NCBI RefSeq assembly: GCF_958979055.1 | Contig: NC_084896.1 | Coordinates: forward strand, 27,328,001 to 27,392,000 | Direction of reading: 5' to 3' | From: Alnus glutinosa | Lineage: Eukaryota > Streptophyta > Magnoliopsida > Fagales > Betulaceae | DNA length: 64,000 nucleotides | Shown: positions 45,284 to 56,875 of the stretch, piece after piece | Numbering within the stretch: the stretch's first letter is position 1 | How the letters are laid out: every line of letters starts with the position of its first letter | Translations under genes and position numbers: made by a program | The notes under the pieces: model-generated | The model's database searches: none | What the model saw: only the letters and a program-made list of their open reading frames with translations | What the model was told of the DNA's origin: nothing

Positions 45284-45851
45284 CCAATTGAACGGGGAAA
45301 AAGGGATTACACGAGATCTTTGGTCTGGATGGAAGAGAGAATGAGAGGTTCAGTGAGAATTTGAACCGTTTTAATATACAAAGTTATTTCTAAACGTGAG
45401 AATCTCAAACTTTGATTGAGTTTGGAAAAGAAATTCCATCCCCCCTCCCCCTCCCCTCATTTTTCTTTTAAATCACTATTGAACCAATCCAACGATCATT
45501 TATGTCGGAAAGTGTGAAAGTAAAAATGTGTATAACTTTACTCTTGTGAAACATGTTATAGCTGTTATCTATGTGATCTATAAAAGTCAGAGCCACCTCC
45601 AAACACTCTTGGGGGTAGCCCGACAATGAAAGAAAAGATAAATAAATAGGAAAATGAAGACAATAACAGAAATAAAATATAATAGAGATAAACAATTTTA
45701 TGTGATTCGGTATCTATGATCTACGTCTACATGATAAAATCCAAAGAGTTACATTTTATTTCTGCTAGATGCATGTCGTGAAGGTAGAAAACTTAGCATA
45801 AGACAATCAGAAAAACTATAGAAAAGTCAAAAAGCTCTTGCTAGAATATTT
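44690..45851. repeat. LECRK-cluster spacer, copy 2 (short)
   Basis: Aligns with 37150 onward: long-TIR element remnant to about 45060, a poly-T run of ~40 at 45244-45283, and one copy of the ~100-bp unit at about 45351-45450. It lacks the later part of the other spacers. Confidence 0.7.
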
Positions 45852-46390
45852 GGAGAAAAATCAAATTCAGCCTTTAGGTTTATATGCGATTTAATTTAAT
45901 CCTTGAGTTTTTAATTTTGACAATTAGGTTCTTAGATTTTCTTTCAGTTTTAAATAGGTCTCTTCGTTAACTTATCGTTAAATTAATTAATGGGGTGTCA
46001 TGTCAAACCAATTAATTAGAGCCATATGACTCTCATTTGATACATGATGTGTCAACTGTATATACTACGTGACATATTTACTTGTGGTCACTATTCTCTA
46101 GGAGGGGTAGCCCCTCCTTACGAATGGTGACCGCCTCCCTCTCTCAATTTTGTTTGTAAGGTTATACTTGTAATTTAAATTAAATATGATGCATAATACG
46201 AGCACATAACATGTTAAATGATAGTCACATGGCATCAATTGATTGGTTTGTCATGATTGTGAATTAATTAGACAGTAGGTTGACGGAAGGTCCTATTAGA
46301 AACCACAAAAAAACTAAAACAACCTAACTGTGAAACCCAAAGATTAAATTGAAATTGCATAATAACTTGGGGACTAAATTTGATTTTTCC
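45852..46390. repeat. Long-TIR repeat R3 upstream of LECRK-3
   Basis: Third copy of the element described at 30044, in the same position before the promoter. Confidence 0.6.
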
Positions 46391-46556
46391 CTTATTAGTG
46401 AAGACTTTTTCAAGCAAAGCAAATTTCGTTTGTTCAACTGTCTAAAAAGGTCAGCACGTGAAGATAATGCAAGTTCTTAGAAATTTCAATCACAAGATTT
46501 GGAGGATTGCCGGCCTGGAAAACGCAAGTTTTTAAAACCTGCCAAACAACTCCTTC

Positions 46557-46562
46557 TATAAA
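46557..46562 (+). promoter_or_regulatory. TATA box of LECRK-3
   Basis: TATAAA 71 bases before the start codon in CTCCTTCTATAAATGCTG. The ATG that overlaps it would not be in the mRNA. Confidence 0.65.
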
Positions 46563-46627
46563 TGCTGTACGTTGTGGGTTCTTTCTTACTCATAAACCCA
46601 TACAGCCATACGGCCCATACTCATGCA

Positions 46628-49045
46628 ATGGCTTCTCCAACTTGTTCTCATTTTTGTTCTCTCTTGCTTCTACTTCTTCTTCTTCCTCTCCTTCCCACTG
46701 TTTTCACCTTCACCAAAGACGACTGTCAAATATGGCTGAAATCACCTGTACTTGTACAGGATAAACCTCCAAAACCATGGTTGTCCCCTTCAGGTGAATT
46801 TGCCTTGGGATTCTGCCCTGTTTCTGGAAGTCAAAACTTCTTGCTTGCTGTCTGGTTTGATAAAATAAAAGATCAAACAATAGTTTGGTCTGCAAATGGC
46901 AATAAACTAGCGCCCCCGTCGTCTCAATTTAAGCTGACTAGCGATGGTGAGTTTGTACTCGATGATCCCGATGGTGGTCTGTTATGGAAGGCTCAAACGA
47001 ATGGAATCAAATCCACTTGTGCAGCTATGCTGGATAATGGGAACTTTGTGATTCTAGACGAGAATTATAGTCCTATATGGGAGAGCTTCAAAGAGCCAAC
47101 TGACAGTATTTTGCCAGGCCAAATACTGGGCATGCCTAGCATCCTCAGGTCTCAACGGTCAGAGACAGATAATGCTGATGGGAAATTCCAGCTCCGTTTG
47201 CAGCAGGATGGCAATCTGGTGCTTTATCTTGTATCCTTGCCAACTGAAGAACCTCTTGCAGCTTATTGGGCGACCGGGACAATGGGCTGGGAATCACAGT
47301 TGATCTTTGATGAGGCCGGCTACATTTACATCAAAGATGTGAACAAATCAACCACCTACAACCTTACAAAGGAAGTCCAAAATTCAAAACAAATGTTTTA
47401 CTACCTGGCTGGAGTTGACTATGATGGAGTGTTCAAATTATACAAACACCCCAAAAATGAGAACATGGCAAGTGATACAAGCTGCAGTTTATCCTGGACT
47501 GTCGTGCAAGAGATTCCTGATGATATTTGTATGACAGTCGCCAGTGGTTATAGCGTCGGGTGGTGCGGGTATAACAGCATTTGTGAGAAAAGATTGAGAG
47601 CGGCAGCCTGCACCTGTCCTGATAGATACTCTTTTTTGAACCCATCTGACCCCTGGAAAGGCTGCAAACCAGATTTTCCACTGCCCAGCTGCCAGACTAA
47701 TGGATGGGAAGCAGACAAAGAGCAAGTAGAATTTCAAGAACTTCACAACATCGACTGGCCGCTCTCTGATTACGATCTTCATTCAGGAGTTGACAAGGCG
47801 AAGTGTCAACTACTATGCCTCAATGATTGCTTCTGTGCCGCAGCCATCTATGAAAGGAATGGTAGTTATTGTTGGATGAAGAAGTACCCTCTGTCAAATG
47901 GAAGAAAAAGCCTAGATATCACTAGAGTAGCTCTCCTCAAGGTACCTAAAGGTAATGTTACAAATAAGAAAGACCAGTCGACTCTGGTACTTGTCTTGGC
48001 ACTACTCCTTGGCAGCTCCACGTTCCTCAATATCCTTCTCCTGATAGCTATTTCTGCAGCTCTTTTCTTCTTGTACCATAAAAAGCTGAATTCGGCAAGC
48101 ATCGCAAGCACATCTGCCACAAACATGAGAAGCTATATATATGAAGAGCTTGAAAAGGCAACTGGTGGGTTCAAGCAAACATTGGGTAGAGGAGCTTTCG
48201 GAACAGTTTATAAAGGGGTCGTTGCATCGGATCCTAGGAGATTTGTTGCGGTCAAGAAGTTAGAAAAGGTTGTAGGCGAAGGGGAGAAGGAGTTCAAAAC
48301 AGAGGTGAGTGTGATATGCCAGACTCACCACAAGAATTTAGTCCGCTTGCTTGGCTATTGTGATGAGGGGGAGCACCGGCTTCTGGTGTACGACTACATG
48401 AGTAATGGCTCTCTTGCTAGCTTTCTTTTTGGGATATCCAGGCCTCATTGGAACCAAAGAGTGCAAATTGCTTTTGGAATTGCAAGAGGTTTGATGTACT
48501 TGCATGAAGAGTGTAGCACCCAAATCATCCACTGTGACATAAAGCCTCAAAACATACTTTTGGACGAGTACTTCACACCTAGGATTTCTGATTTTGGGTT
48601 AGCAAAGCTTTTGTTGGCCGAGCAAAGCAAAGCATATACACAAAGAAGAGGAACTGTTGGGTACTTCGCACCAGAATGGTTCAGTAAGGCATCCATTTCA
48701 GTTAAGGTTGATGTTTATAGCTTCGGTGTGATGTTGCTTGAGATCATTTGTTGCAAGTCTAGCGTCTCGTTTGCAATGGGAGACGAAGAGGAGGCATTGA
48801 TAGATTGGGCTTATGAATGCTACATAGAAAAAAAACTAGATAAGTTGGTGGAAAACGATGAGGAGGCAAGGAATGACATGAAGAGGCTAGAGAGGCTAGT
48901 GATTGTGGCAATTTGGTGCATTCAAGAGGATCCTTCGCTAAGACCCACAATGAAAAAGGTTACACAAATGCTTGAGGGAGTGGTTGATGTTTATGTGCCC
49001 CCACGCCCTTCATTGTATACTTCTCCTCCGCCCATAATTGCTTAA
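46628..49045 (+). CDS. G-type lectin S-receptor-like kinase (LECRK-3), divergent ectodomain
   Basis: Intact, intronless, 805 aa. Same domain order as LECRK-1: signal peptide (MASPTCSHFCSLLLLLLLL), B-lectin, EGF-like, PAN-like (CQLLCLNDCFCAAAIY), membrane segment and non-RD kinase with GRGAFG, VAVKK, HCDIKPQN, DFG and APEW all present. The ectodomain differs from LECRK-1 and LECRK-2 at roughly one residue in five and has small deletions: one D in KIKDDQT, shortened TGRT and KDGHG regions, and one NVT repeat missing before the membrane. The kinase part differs from LECRK-1 at only about nine of ~309 residues. The upstream frame opens at 46562, but this overlaps the TATA box. Ligand specificity probably differs from its neighbours. 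Confidence 0.95.
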   Translation: MASPTCSHFCSLLLLLLLLPLLPTVFTFTKDDCQIWLKSPVLVQDKPPKPWLSPSGEFALGFCPVSGSQNFLLAVWFDKIKDQTIVWSANGNKLAPPSSQFKLTSDGEFVLDDPDGGLLWKAQTNGIKSTCAAMLDNGNFVILDENYSPIWESFKEPTDSILPGQILGMPSILRSQRSETDNADGKFQLRLQQDGNLVLYLVSLPTEEPLAAYWATGTMGWESQLIFDEAGYIYIKDVNKSTTYNLTKEVQNSKQMFYYLAGVDYDGVFKLYKHPKNENMASDTSCSLSWTVVQEIPDDICMTVASGYSVGWCGYNSICEKRLRAAACTCPDRYSFLNPSDPWKGCKPDFPLPSCQTNGWEADKEQVEFQELHNIDWPLSDYDLHSGVDKAKCQLLCLNDCFCAAAIYERNGSYCWMKKYPLSNGRKSLDITRVALLKVPKGNVTNKKDQSTLVLVLALLLGSSTFLNILLLIAISAALFFLYHKKLNSASIASTSATNMRSYIYEELEKATGGFKQTLGRGAFGTVYKGVVASDPRRFVAVKKLEKVVGEGEKEFKTEVSVICQTHHKNLVRLLGYCDEGEHRLLVYDYMSNGSLASFLFGISRPHWNQRVQIAFGIARGLMYLHEECSTQIIHCDIKPQNILLDEYFTPRISDFGLAKLLLAEQSKAYTQRRGTVGYFAPEWFSKASISVKVDVYSFGVMLLEIICCKSSVSFAMGDEEEALIDWAYECYIEKKLDKLVENDEEARNDMKRLERLVIVAIWCIQEDPSLRPTMKKVTQMLEGVVDVYVPPRPSLYTSPPPIIA

Positions 49046-49582
49046 TTAGAGATTTCTGTGCCGATAGGTAATACATGACAATTTGCATTATATATATAAA
49101 TTTCCTACAAATTGAGTTGTAGGAATTCCTCCAAACCTGTCTCTAAAAGTGTCATTCAATTAGATAAATCTCAAAAAATAAATAATGCTAAAGCTGATGA
49201 TCATCCAGCTAAAGATCACGTCGTAGTTCTCAATTTGTTTTTTCTCAACTAAATTGGAGGAATATCCCCGAGTCATCTATTGTTTGAGTGCTCAAGATTC
49301 ACTTGTACATTAAAATAACATAATCTTATATGATTAATTATCTTATGAGTAACAAACTAATTAGAATAGCTGAACTTGCTATACTACTAAAAAATTACAA
49401 CCATTTAAAACTAATTTAAGTCTTTTCCTTTCTCAGATGAAGCATTTGTTAAGAGGTAAAAAAAAAAAACAAAAACAAAAGAGAGAGAGAGAGAGAGAGA
49501 GAAAATATGTTTTTTTTCTTTCTTCTTTTTCTTTTTCAACAACACGAGATCCACTGATCAGAAACATCACTTGACAGAGGAC
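49046..49582 (+). other. LECRK-3 3' flank
   Basis: Near-identical to the flanks of LECRK-1 and LECRK-2, ending in an A-rich (GA)n tract at about 49482-49502. Confidence 0.5.
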
Positions 49583-50225
49583 TCATTCTTCCATGCGTTG
49601 GCTCTCCTGTGGTTGGGATGCCTTGACCATGATCTTTGGAAGAGTAAGAGATGGATCCTCACTGAGGACAGCTGGGGCTTTGACTAAGTTGATGCTCTGC
49701 GCTAGCTCTTTTACTGCCTCTCTCATCAGCTGCCCCTTCTTTCCTTTCTTTCTGCAAAAATTTAAAAGTTACAAGTGAGATGATGCTCATCACCCTATTA
49801 TGCTTTTGAACACATAAACCGGAAGGGGAAAAAAAATAACCTCCTCTCAATGTGTTTGGCTTCCCTCCTTGATCTGACTTTGTCAATCGTCTTTAATGGC
49901 CTTCAGCGTGTTTTCTGTGACATTCCTGTCGTATCGCTCCGGCCTATTACGCTTCCTCTCAAACTCAAAGGTAGAATCCTGCAAAATGTGGGGAAAAATA
50001 CAAATTTAAAAACCAGATATCCACTTGGTCTTTTCTCATCAAACCAATGGGCGTCGGGAAATATCACAAAAAAAAATTAGATGAAAGATAAACTAAACCA
50101 AGCATGCTTACCTGCGTCATGTCCTTTCCATGCAACCTCCTATAGGCCTTAGTCCATTTCACCTTGCGAGGATTCCTCTTCATCTTGAAGTTCTTGTGGC
50201 ATTTTGATCTACAAAAGCGAAATAT
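49583..50225 (-). pseudogene. RLP24 fragment, exons 2-4, frameshifted (unit 3)
   Basis: Minus-strand exons 50112-50225, 49841-49978 and 49583-49751. Exon 2 is intact as in unit 1; exon 3 is 138 rather than 137 bases because of one extra A in the AAGGCCATTAAAGACG stretch, which breaks the frame into exon 4. Exon 1 is missing. It keeps the ancestral RPERYDRN. Non-functional. Confidence 0.85.
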
Positions 50226-50412
50226 CTGCTGAAGGATCACTAGTCAGGGGCTAGAGGCAAAAAATAATAGTTTGAACCAATGGATGATATGCTACCAAAT
50301 GATTGGCTAATGCATTTTAGAAGGAATGCAGCTTATATTTGACAAAATAAATATATAATTTCAAGTTTTCATTTACTCAACTGTAAATTTTCATGAAGCG
50401 CAACATATAAAA

Positions 50413-51292
50413 CTTTTTATTTTTTATTTTTTAATAAGTAAATCAAGTCATAATGAAAGTGTAAGGCACTTCTAAGTACACCGGAAGTATACAAAAGGAA
50501 ACACCTAACTAGGAAGAGAAAAATAAGCAAGGAAATCGACAAAACTAAGCGATAGAGGGGTCATAAAAGTCACCATCCAAAGATACGGAGTATGAAAGAA
50601 CAAAGCTAAAATATCCACCATGAAACTCTCCACGTCCTCAAAATACTTGAGATTTATTCCTTTCACACATCAAAAAAATGCATATTGGCACCATCTTCCG
50701 AATCTCAACACTTCTCAGCCTTTCAGATTTTTACCAACAGGCAAACAAGTCGATAACTCTCCTAAGCATAACCCAAGACAGACCAAATCGAGTGAAGAGA
50801 GAATTACATAAAGCGGAAGCCACATCGCAATGAAGAAGAAGGTGGTCCACTGATTCCATATTTCTCTTGCACAAGCAATATCTATCCACTATGACATCAT
50901 GTCTCTCCTAGAGATTATCCACGATAAGGATCTTGCCTAGGGCTGCCGACCAAGCAAAAAAAGCCTTCATTAAAGGAGCCTGAGTTAACCACACTCTTTC
51001 AAGTGAAGCAACTATATTCCGAGCAAGCCAGGGAGATAAAGAATGACTTGACATTTAATAGGCTCTCTTGGAAAAGACCCACCAAAGCCTATATGCACGA
51101 CCTCTATTCACAATGGCTGAGTGCAGCTCCTGGAAGTAAGAAGCAAAGACATCCATTTCCCAATCATGCGCTTCTCTTAAAAAGCTCACGTTCCACTAAG
51201 TAGAACCACCCAAAATCTCCATATTATTCGCAACTGAGACATCCTTCGCACGAGCAATAACAAAGAGAACAAGAAACACTTCCTTCAAAACC
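50413..51292 (-). mobile_element. 5'-truncated LINE (unit 3)
   Basis: Copy of the unit 1 LINE tail at the equivalent position, without the 15-bp duplication. It carries the A-rich tail, zf-RVT motif and broken frame. Confidence 0.87.
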
Positions 51293-51379
51293 ACGTAAAT
51301 TTGTGCCTTGATTTTTTCTTGCTCTCTCTTTTTTCAATTCTATATTATTAATCATTGTTGTCCATAGTAACAACACATG

Positions 51380-51497
51380 TTTTAAACTTACTGTTCCAGA
51401 CAGTTCTTCAAATGTTGTGATAGAAATTTCTAAGAACCTGCATTATCTTCATGTTCTGACTTTTCCAGATATTTGAGCAAACGAAATCAAATTGTTA
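51380..51497 (-). repeat. Inverted LECRK promoter copy (unit 3)
   Basis: As in unit 1; no TATA box. Confidence 0.75.
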
Positions 51498-51758
51498 GAA
51501 AAAGTTCAACTAAAAAGGGAAAAAATAAAATTTGGTTACTACTGCATCCAATCTTCCGAAAAAAGAAAGAAAAAAATATCAATTGTTATGAACTTTCTAC
51601 TTTGTGAGAGGAATATTTATGGAATCGTGAATAGGATCAAACCTTCTCCAATAGTATTTACATAAGATTTCACTTTCTTTTTATTAAGCTGGTCACAAGG
51701 GTGCTTAATTGATACATGATTTACATTTCGACTTTTATTTGTTTCGATAAATATATTA

Positions 51759-52448
51759 GGGGTAATTGCACCGTTAGTCCATGTAGTATGCCATAATTAT
51801 TTTTCACTCCTTATGGTTTAAAAAGTTCATGGGAGGTCCATGTGCTATGCAATAATTACCTTTTACTCCCTGGGTCGATTTTCCGTCCACCATTTTGACT
51901 GAATCTGTTAGCTCTACACGTCAGCGCTACGTGTCGCCAATAAGATGGCGACACGTGTCCATCTTAATAAAAAAAAAATTATTAAAAAATAAATAAAAAT
52001 ACTTTTTTTTTAAAAAAAAAAAAAAAACATGAAGCAAGGGGTGGCCTGGCCGCCCCCTGTGGCCTCTGGGGGTGGCCGCGCGCCACCCCTGGTGGCCAAT
52101 GGGGGTGGCACGCGGCCAGCCCCATTGGCTGGGGGTGGCTGGGCCACCCCTTGCTGTTTTTTTTTTTTTTTTTTTGAATTTTAATTTTTTTTAAAAAAAT
52201 AAGTATATTTATTTATTTATTAATAAATTTATATTTTTTATTAAGATGGACATGTGTTACCATCTTATTGGTGACACGTGGCGCTGACATGGCATTTGAT
52301 GGAATCTGTTAAAAAATTTAACAGAATTTGACGCTAGGGATCAATTTATAATTATTGCATAGCACAGGGACCTTCCATGAACTTTTTAAATCATAGGGAG
52401 TAAAAAATAATTTTGGCATACCACAAGGACCAACAGTGCAATTATCCG
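51759..52448. mobile_element. MULE-like element B, 690 bp
   Basis: Same family and same target (AATATATTA at 51750-51758 and 52449-52457) as element A, so it was copied by segmental duplication rather than inserted independently. Confidence 0.88.
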
Positions 52449-53620
52449 AATATATTAATCAATTCCGATTCTTCTTTTTCTCTATATAGATCCTATAAAG
52501 TAACACTTCATGAAGCCTCACAAAATTTGATTGGGATATCTATTCTTTTTTCACATGTGAAAGAAGATAAATTACATTTAGAAAACAATCAACACAAGGT
52601 TACTTTACTCCTAATTGCATCCAGGTTTTTATGCGATTTCAATTTAATTTTTGGGTTTCTAATTTTGATAGCTATGTTCTTGAAGTTTTTCTACTGTTTC
52701 AAATAGGTTCTTACGTCAACCTGCTATATCCAATTGATTAACGGTATACCATGCCAGACTAACTAGATGATGTCATGTGACTATTGTTTGACACGTCATG
52801 TGTCAACTATGCATATGATGTGGCATATTTAATTGAAATTACAAACATGACCTTAATAAAAAAAATGTAAAACAAAATTTAGAGAGAGAGGTAATTAATG
52901 ACGTCCAGTAACACATGACATTTCAAACCAGAGTCATATGGCACCAATTGATTGGTTTGACGTGACACTGATAATTAATTTATTGGATGATATAGATGAT
53001 GGAGAGAGCTATCTGAAACCGAAAAGAAATCTAATAACTTAATTGCCAAAATTGAAAATCCAATGATTAAATTAAAATCACATAAAAACCTAATTGTAGT
53101 GCTTCTTTTATTTTTTTGACCAACAAAATTGTAGAACTTTTCATTTTAGCTTATTTCTGAATCATGGCAACAACACCACGGTTCACTGACTTCTCCATGC
53201 ATGTATGTCTTGTTTTTCTGATTGTCTTATGCTAAGTTTTCTACCTTCACGTCCCCTCCGCAGAATATTAATGCACCCTTGACAAGTTTCGACCTTTTTC
53301 TCTAATTAAAAGGAAAAAAAAAAAAGGATTACAGAGTGATTTTTCTTACTCTTGATCCGGATGCAAGAGAGAACGAGAGATCTAGTGAGAATTTGGACCG
53401 TTTTAACATACGGAGTTATTTCTAGACTTGAGAATATCAAACTTTGACCAAGTTTGGAAATGAAATTCCCTCCCTCCCCTCATTTTTCTTTTAAATCACT
53501 ATTGAACCAATCCAACAATGATTTACGTCGGAAAGTGTGAGAGTAAAAACGTGTGTAACATTACTCTTGTAAAACATTGTATTGCTGTTAGCCATGTGAC
53601 CTAAAATATGCCAGCAAATT

Positions 53621-53660
<40 letters not shown>

Positions 53661-54128
53661 AAGGGGATGCTTAACCAATGCCACCACTAGGGGTGGCTGA
53701 AAGACCCCCAATACTTAGGGGAGTGATCTGCAATATGTGGTGGTTGAACCACCCTTTAGAGAAGGCAGAGCCACCTCCAAACACTTTTGAGTGCAACTCA
53801 ACCACGAAAGAAAAGATAAACAAATAAGAAAATAATGACAATAGCAAAAATAAAATATAATCGAGACAAACAATTTTACGTGGTTCGGTCGAAGAACGGA
53901 ACTACTAAGGCCCAAGGTTTTCCCAAAAAAAAAAAACTTAAAAAAATTTAAAATTTTACCCATAATTTTTATTTTTTAGTTTTGTCCCCCCATTTTATTT
54001 ATTTGAATTTTTCTTCTCCAAATCCAAAATACTAGCTCTATCCCTTGTTCGATCTATGACCTACGTCCACAGGATAAAACTTAAAAAAATTGCATTTTAT
54101 TTATGTATCAAGACGTTTACTTTATATA
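52449..54128. repeat. LECRK-cluster spacer, copy 3 (first part)
   Basis: Aligns with 36890-38665: long-TIR element about 52622-53105, one ~100-bp unit at 53385-53477, poly-T/poly-A block at about 53620-53661 and the GGGGTGGCT block. Confidence 0.72.
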
Positions 54129-54138
54129 TAGAATAAAT

Positions 54139-54889
54139 GGATAATTGCACCGTTGGTCCCTGTGGTATATCATAATTATTTTTCACTCCCTATAGTTTAA
54201 AAAGTTCATGGGAGGTCCTTGATATGCAATAATTACAAATTGATCCCTGGCGTCAAATTCTGTTAAAATTTTTAACAGATTCCGTCAAATGCCACGTCAG
54301 CGCCACGTGTCGCCAATAAGATGACGACACGTGTCTAACGTAATAAAAAAATATAAATTTATTAAAAAATAAATAAAAATACTTATTTTTTTATAAAAAA
54401 AATTCAAAAAAAAAAAAACAAAAAAAAAAAAAGCTGAAGGGGTGGCCCAGCCACCCCCAGTGGCTGCAGGGGGTGGCCGTGCGCCACCCCCGGCCAATGG
54501 GGTGGCCGCGCGCCACCTCAGGCGGCCTCTGGGGGTGGCGCGCGGCCACCCCTATGGCCTGGGGGTGGCCAGGCCACCCCCTTTCCCCATTTTTGTTTTT
54601 TTCTTTTTTTTTTTTAAAAAAAAAAATAAGTATTTTTTATTTATTTTTTAATAAATTTATATTATTTTATTAAAATTAGACATGCCAGCGCCATGTGTTA
54701 CCAATAAGATGACGACACGTGGCGCTGACATGACATTTGACGGAATCTGTTAAAAATTTTAACAGAATTTGACGCCAGGAATCAATTTGTAATTATTGCA
54801 TATCAGAAGGACCTCCCATGAACTTTTTAAACCATAGGGAGTGAAAAATAATTATGGTATACCACAGGGACCAACGGTGCAATTATCCC
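54139..54889. mobile_element. MULE-like element C, 751 bp
   Basis: Ends GGATAATTGCACCGTTGG and its complement; flanking duplication TAGAATAAAT (54129-54138 and 54890-54899; 9-10 bp). The uninterrupted site is in spacer copy 1 near 38664. Same family as elements A and B, but with more intact GGGGTGGCC core repeats, and it inserted independently. Confidence 0.88.
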
Positions 54890-54899
54890 TAGAATAAAT

Positions 54900-55265
54900 A
54901 AGTTAATTGAGAAAGTTCGAGTTCGTTCAAAAAACAAATGAACAAATTATTAAGCTTGATCATAAACTCAATATCAGCTCGTATTCGAAAAATAAAAATA
55001 AAAAAATGAACCAACCCAAAAAATTCAGTACTCAGCTCAACCCAATTACAACCATGGAAATACACTAACAAACGTAATCATAGATTCTGGTGCAAGACTA
55101 ATGATCATTACCACAGTCGTTTAAAAAGTATGATTTGGTGGTAAACGATTTTCTTAAATGTGTGGCAAAGAAAATCCCCATCAAAGAAAGAGCTACTAAT
55201 ATATATAAGAGCACTCCCATCAGACTCCCTAAAATGGTTTACTTTCTTATATTTAGGAAAAATAT

Positions 55266-55302
<37 letters not shown>

Positions 55303-56875
55303 AGCTCTCTCCTCTCTCCTTCCCCCTTCCCGCGTCCGAAGATGGGTCTGCCGGAAACGATTTTCCAACCCCACAGCCAGATGACCGAGAAACTTGTTGC
55401 TATTTTCCTTCACTTTCTCACCAAACAAACAAATAACCACATTTTAATCACACACACAAAATCCACAAAATCCAACTGCGAGAACAATCGTGGAAAAAAA
55501 AAAAAAAAACAAAGTGTCTGGAATTCCACCGAAATTTCACAGTTTGAAATGTCTGAAATTCCACCAGAAATTTGCTCTTGTTTCACTGGAAGTTCACACC
55601 TCAAGCCACCAGAATTGAGCCCTCAACTTCTACGGCGTCGACCCAGCATCACCCATCGAAGATCGGACCTTCCTCTCACTGCATCTCTTCTTAGGCCACC
55701 AGAAATTGGACCCACGGGTCTCTCTGATTCGATCTCTCTTCCTCAAGCTTTCTCTCTCGATATCTCTCCCTAATTTGGTCTCTCTCTCAGGTTCTCTCAC
55801 TCTACTTGTTTTGGGTCACAGAGAAGAGAGAAAGGAAGGATCGGGAAGATGAAGAAAGGGAGAAGAAAAGAAGAGGAGGAAGAGAAGAAGGGGCGGTGGA
55901 TTAGTGGGTTTTGAGAGGGATAGAACAGAGATGACAAGAGAGGAGAGAAGAAAGAAAAAAAAAAAAAAAAAAAAGAGTAGGAAAGAGAAAATATAATAAA
56001 ATAAGAGTAAAAAATAGTATTTAATTGATATGGGAAAAATTTATAAAATTTATTGTAGTGTGTTTTTTTATAAAAAAAAATAAAAAGTGGTTTTATTCTC
56101 TAAATATGAAAAGAAAAAAAAAAAAAAAATGTTGGAAGCAGCTCTAAGAATTGGGACATGGGTACGTTTGTGTGTTGTCTGGGCCAACCATAAATGAGTT
56201 AGATGGATTGTCCAATCAACAAAGCTATCAAAAAACCCCACCGTGACGACTCCCTCGGTCTCTATCCTATTATATATATATATATATATATATATCTCCT
56301 AATTTTCCGTCCATCGTAATAGAGTGCATGAAATGGTCTTACGACAGCAGAGAAAACGAAAGGCCTATCATGACTATCAGTCGTCTATATATCAGAAGCT
56401 AGCCAATGGCGTCTCAGATTTTATTTATTATCCATTTAATTTTGTTTCTTCACTCTCTTTTTTACAGCATCAAGTCATATTCTCTGTGTTACCGGCGACA
56501 GATTTTTTTTTTTTCTTTTTATTTTGGAATTATTATTATTATTATTATTATTATTGTGGATTAGTGGATATCCTTATTATTGGTGCAAGCTGATAAATAT
56601 GGAAGTGAAAGTTTAGAGATCGATGGAGGGATGTCAAGGCTAGCTTGGCAAAGGCGTCGGAAGGGGTGTCAGATATTTAAGGAGGGTGGCAAATTTGATT
56701 TCTTGGCAGCTGGGGAGTTGGGAGTGTCAGATAAATCCTCTTGATTTATTTTCCACAAGGGGTGGTTGAACAACTTTTCATATCGAAACGGTCCAAATTT
56801 GTTAAGAACTTTGCACAAGACAATCAGAAAAAACTATAGAAAAGTCAAAATGATTAATGGGTGGTCAAGTTATTT
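54900..56875. repeat. LECRK-cluster spacer, copy 3 (second part)
   Basis: Aligns with 38675-39719, interrupted by a PIF/Harbinger-like insertion at 55209-56144. It includes (TA)n at about 56271-56293 and (ATT)n at 56528-56555. Confidence 0.7.
55209..56144. mobile_element. PIF/Harbinger-like insertion, 936 bp, possibly carrying captured DNA
   Basis: 3-bp duplication TAA on both sides, and ends GAGCACTCCCATCAG / complement of GAGCTGCTTCCAACA. The empty site is at 38981-38983. The interior is unlike the flanks: a pyrimidine-rich, GC-richer block (about 55303-55800) that resembles a gene leader, then a purine-rich block (about 55815-55975). An open frame across the left edge (55135-55773) is a chance product and matches nothing known. 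Confidence 0.65.

Noticed and set aside
55135-55773. 212-codon open frame crossing the PIF/Harbinger-like left end
   Set aside because: It spans a transposon boundary and a poly-lysine run from poly-A, so it is a chance fusion.
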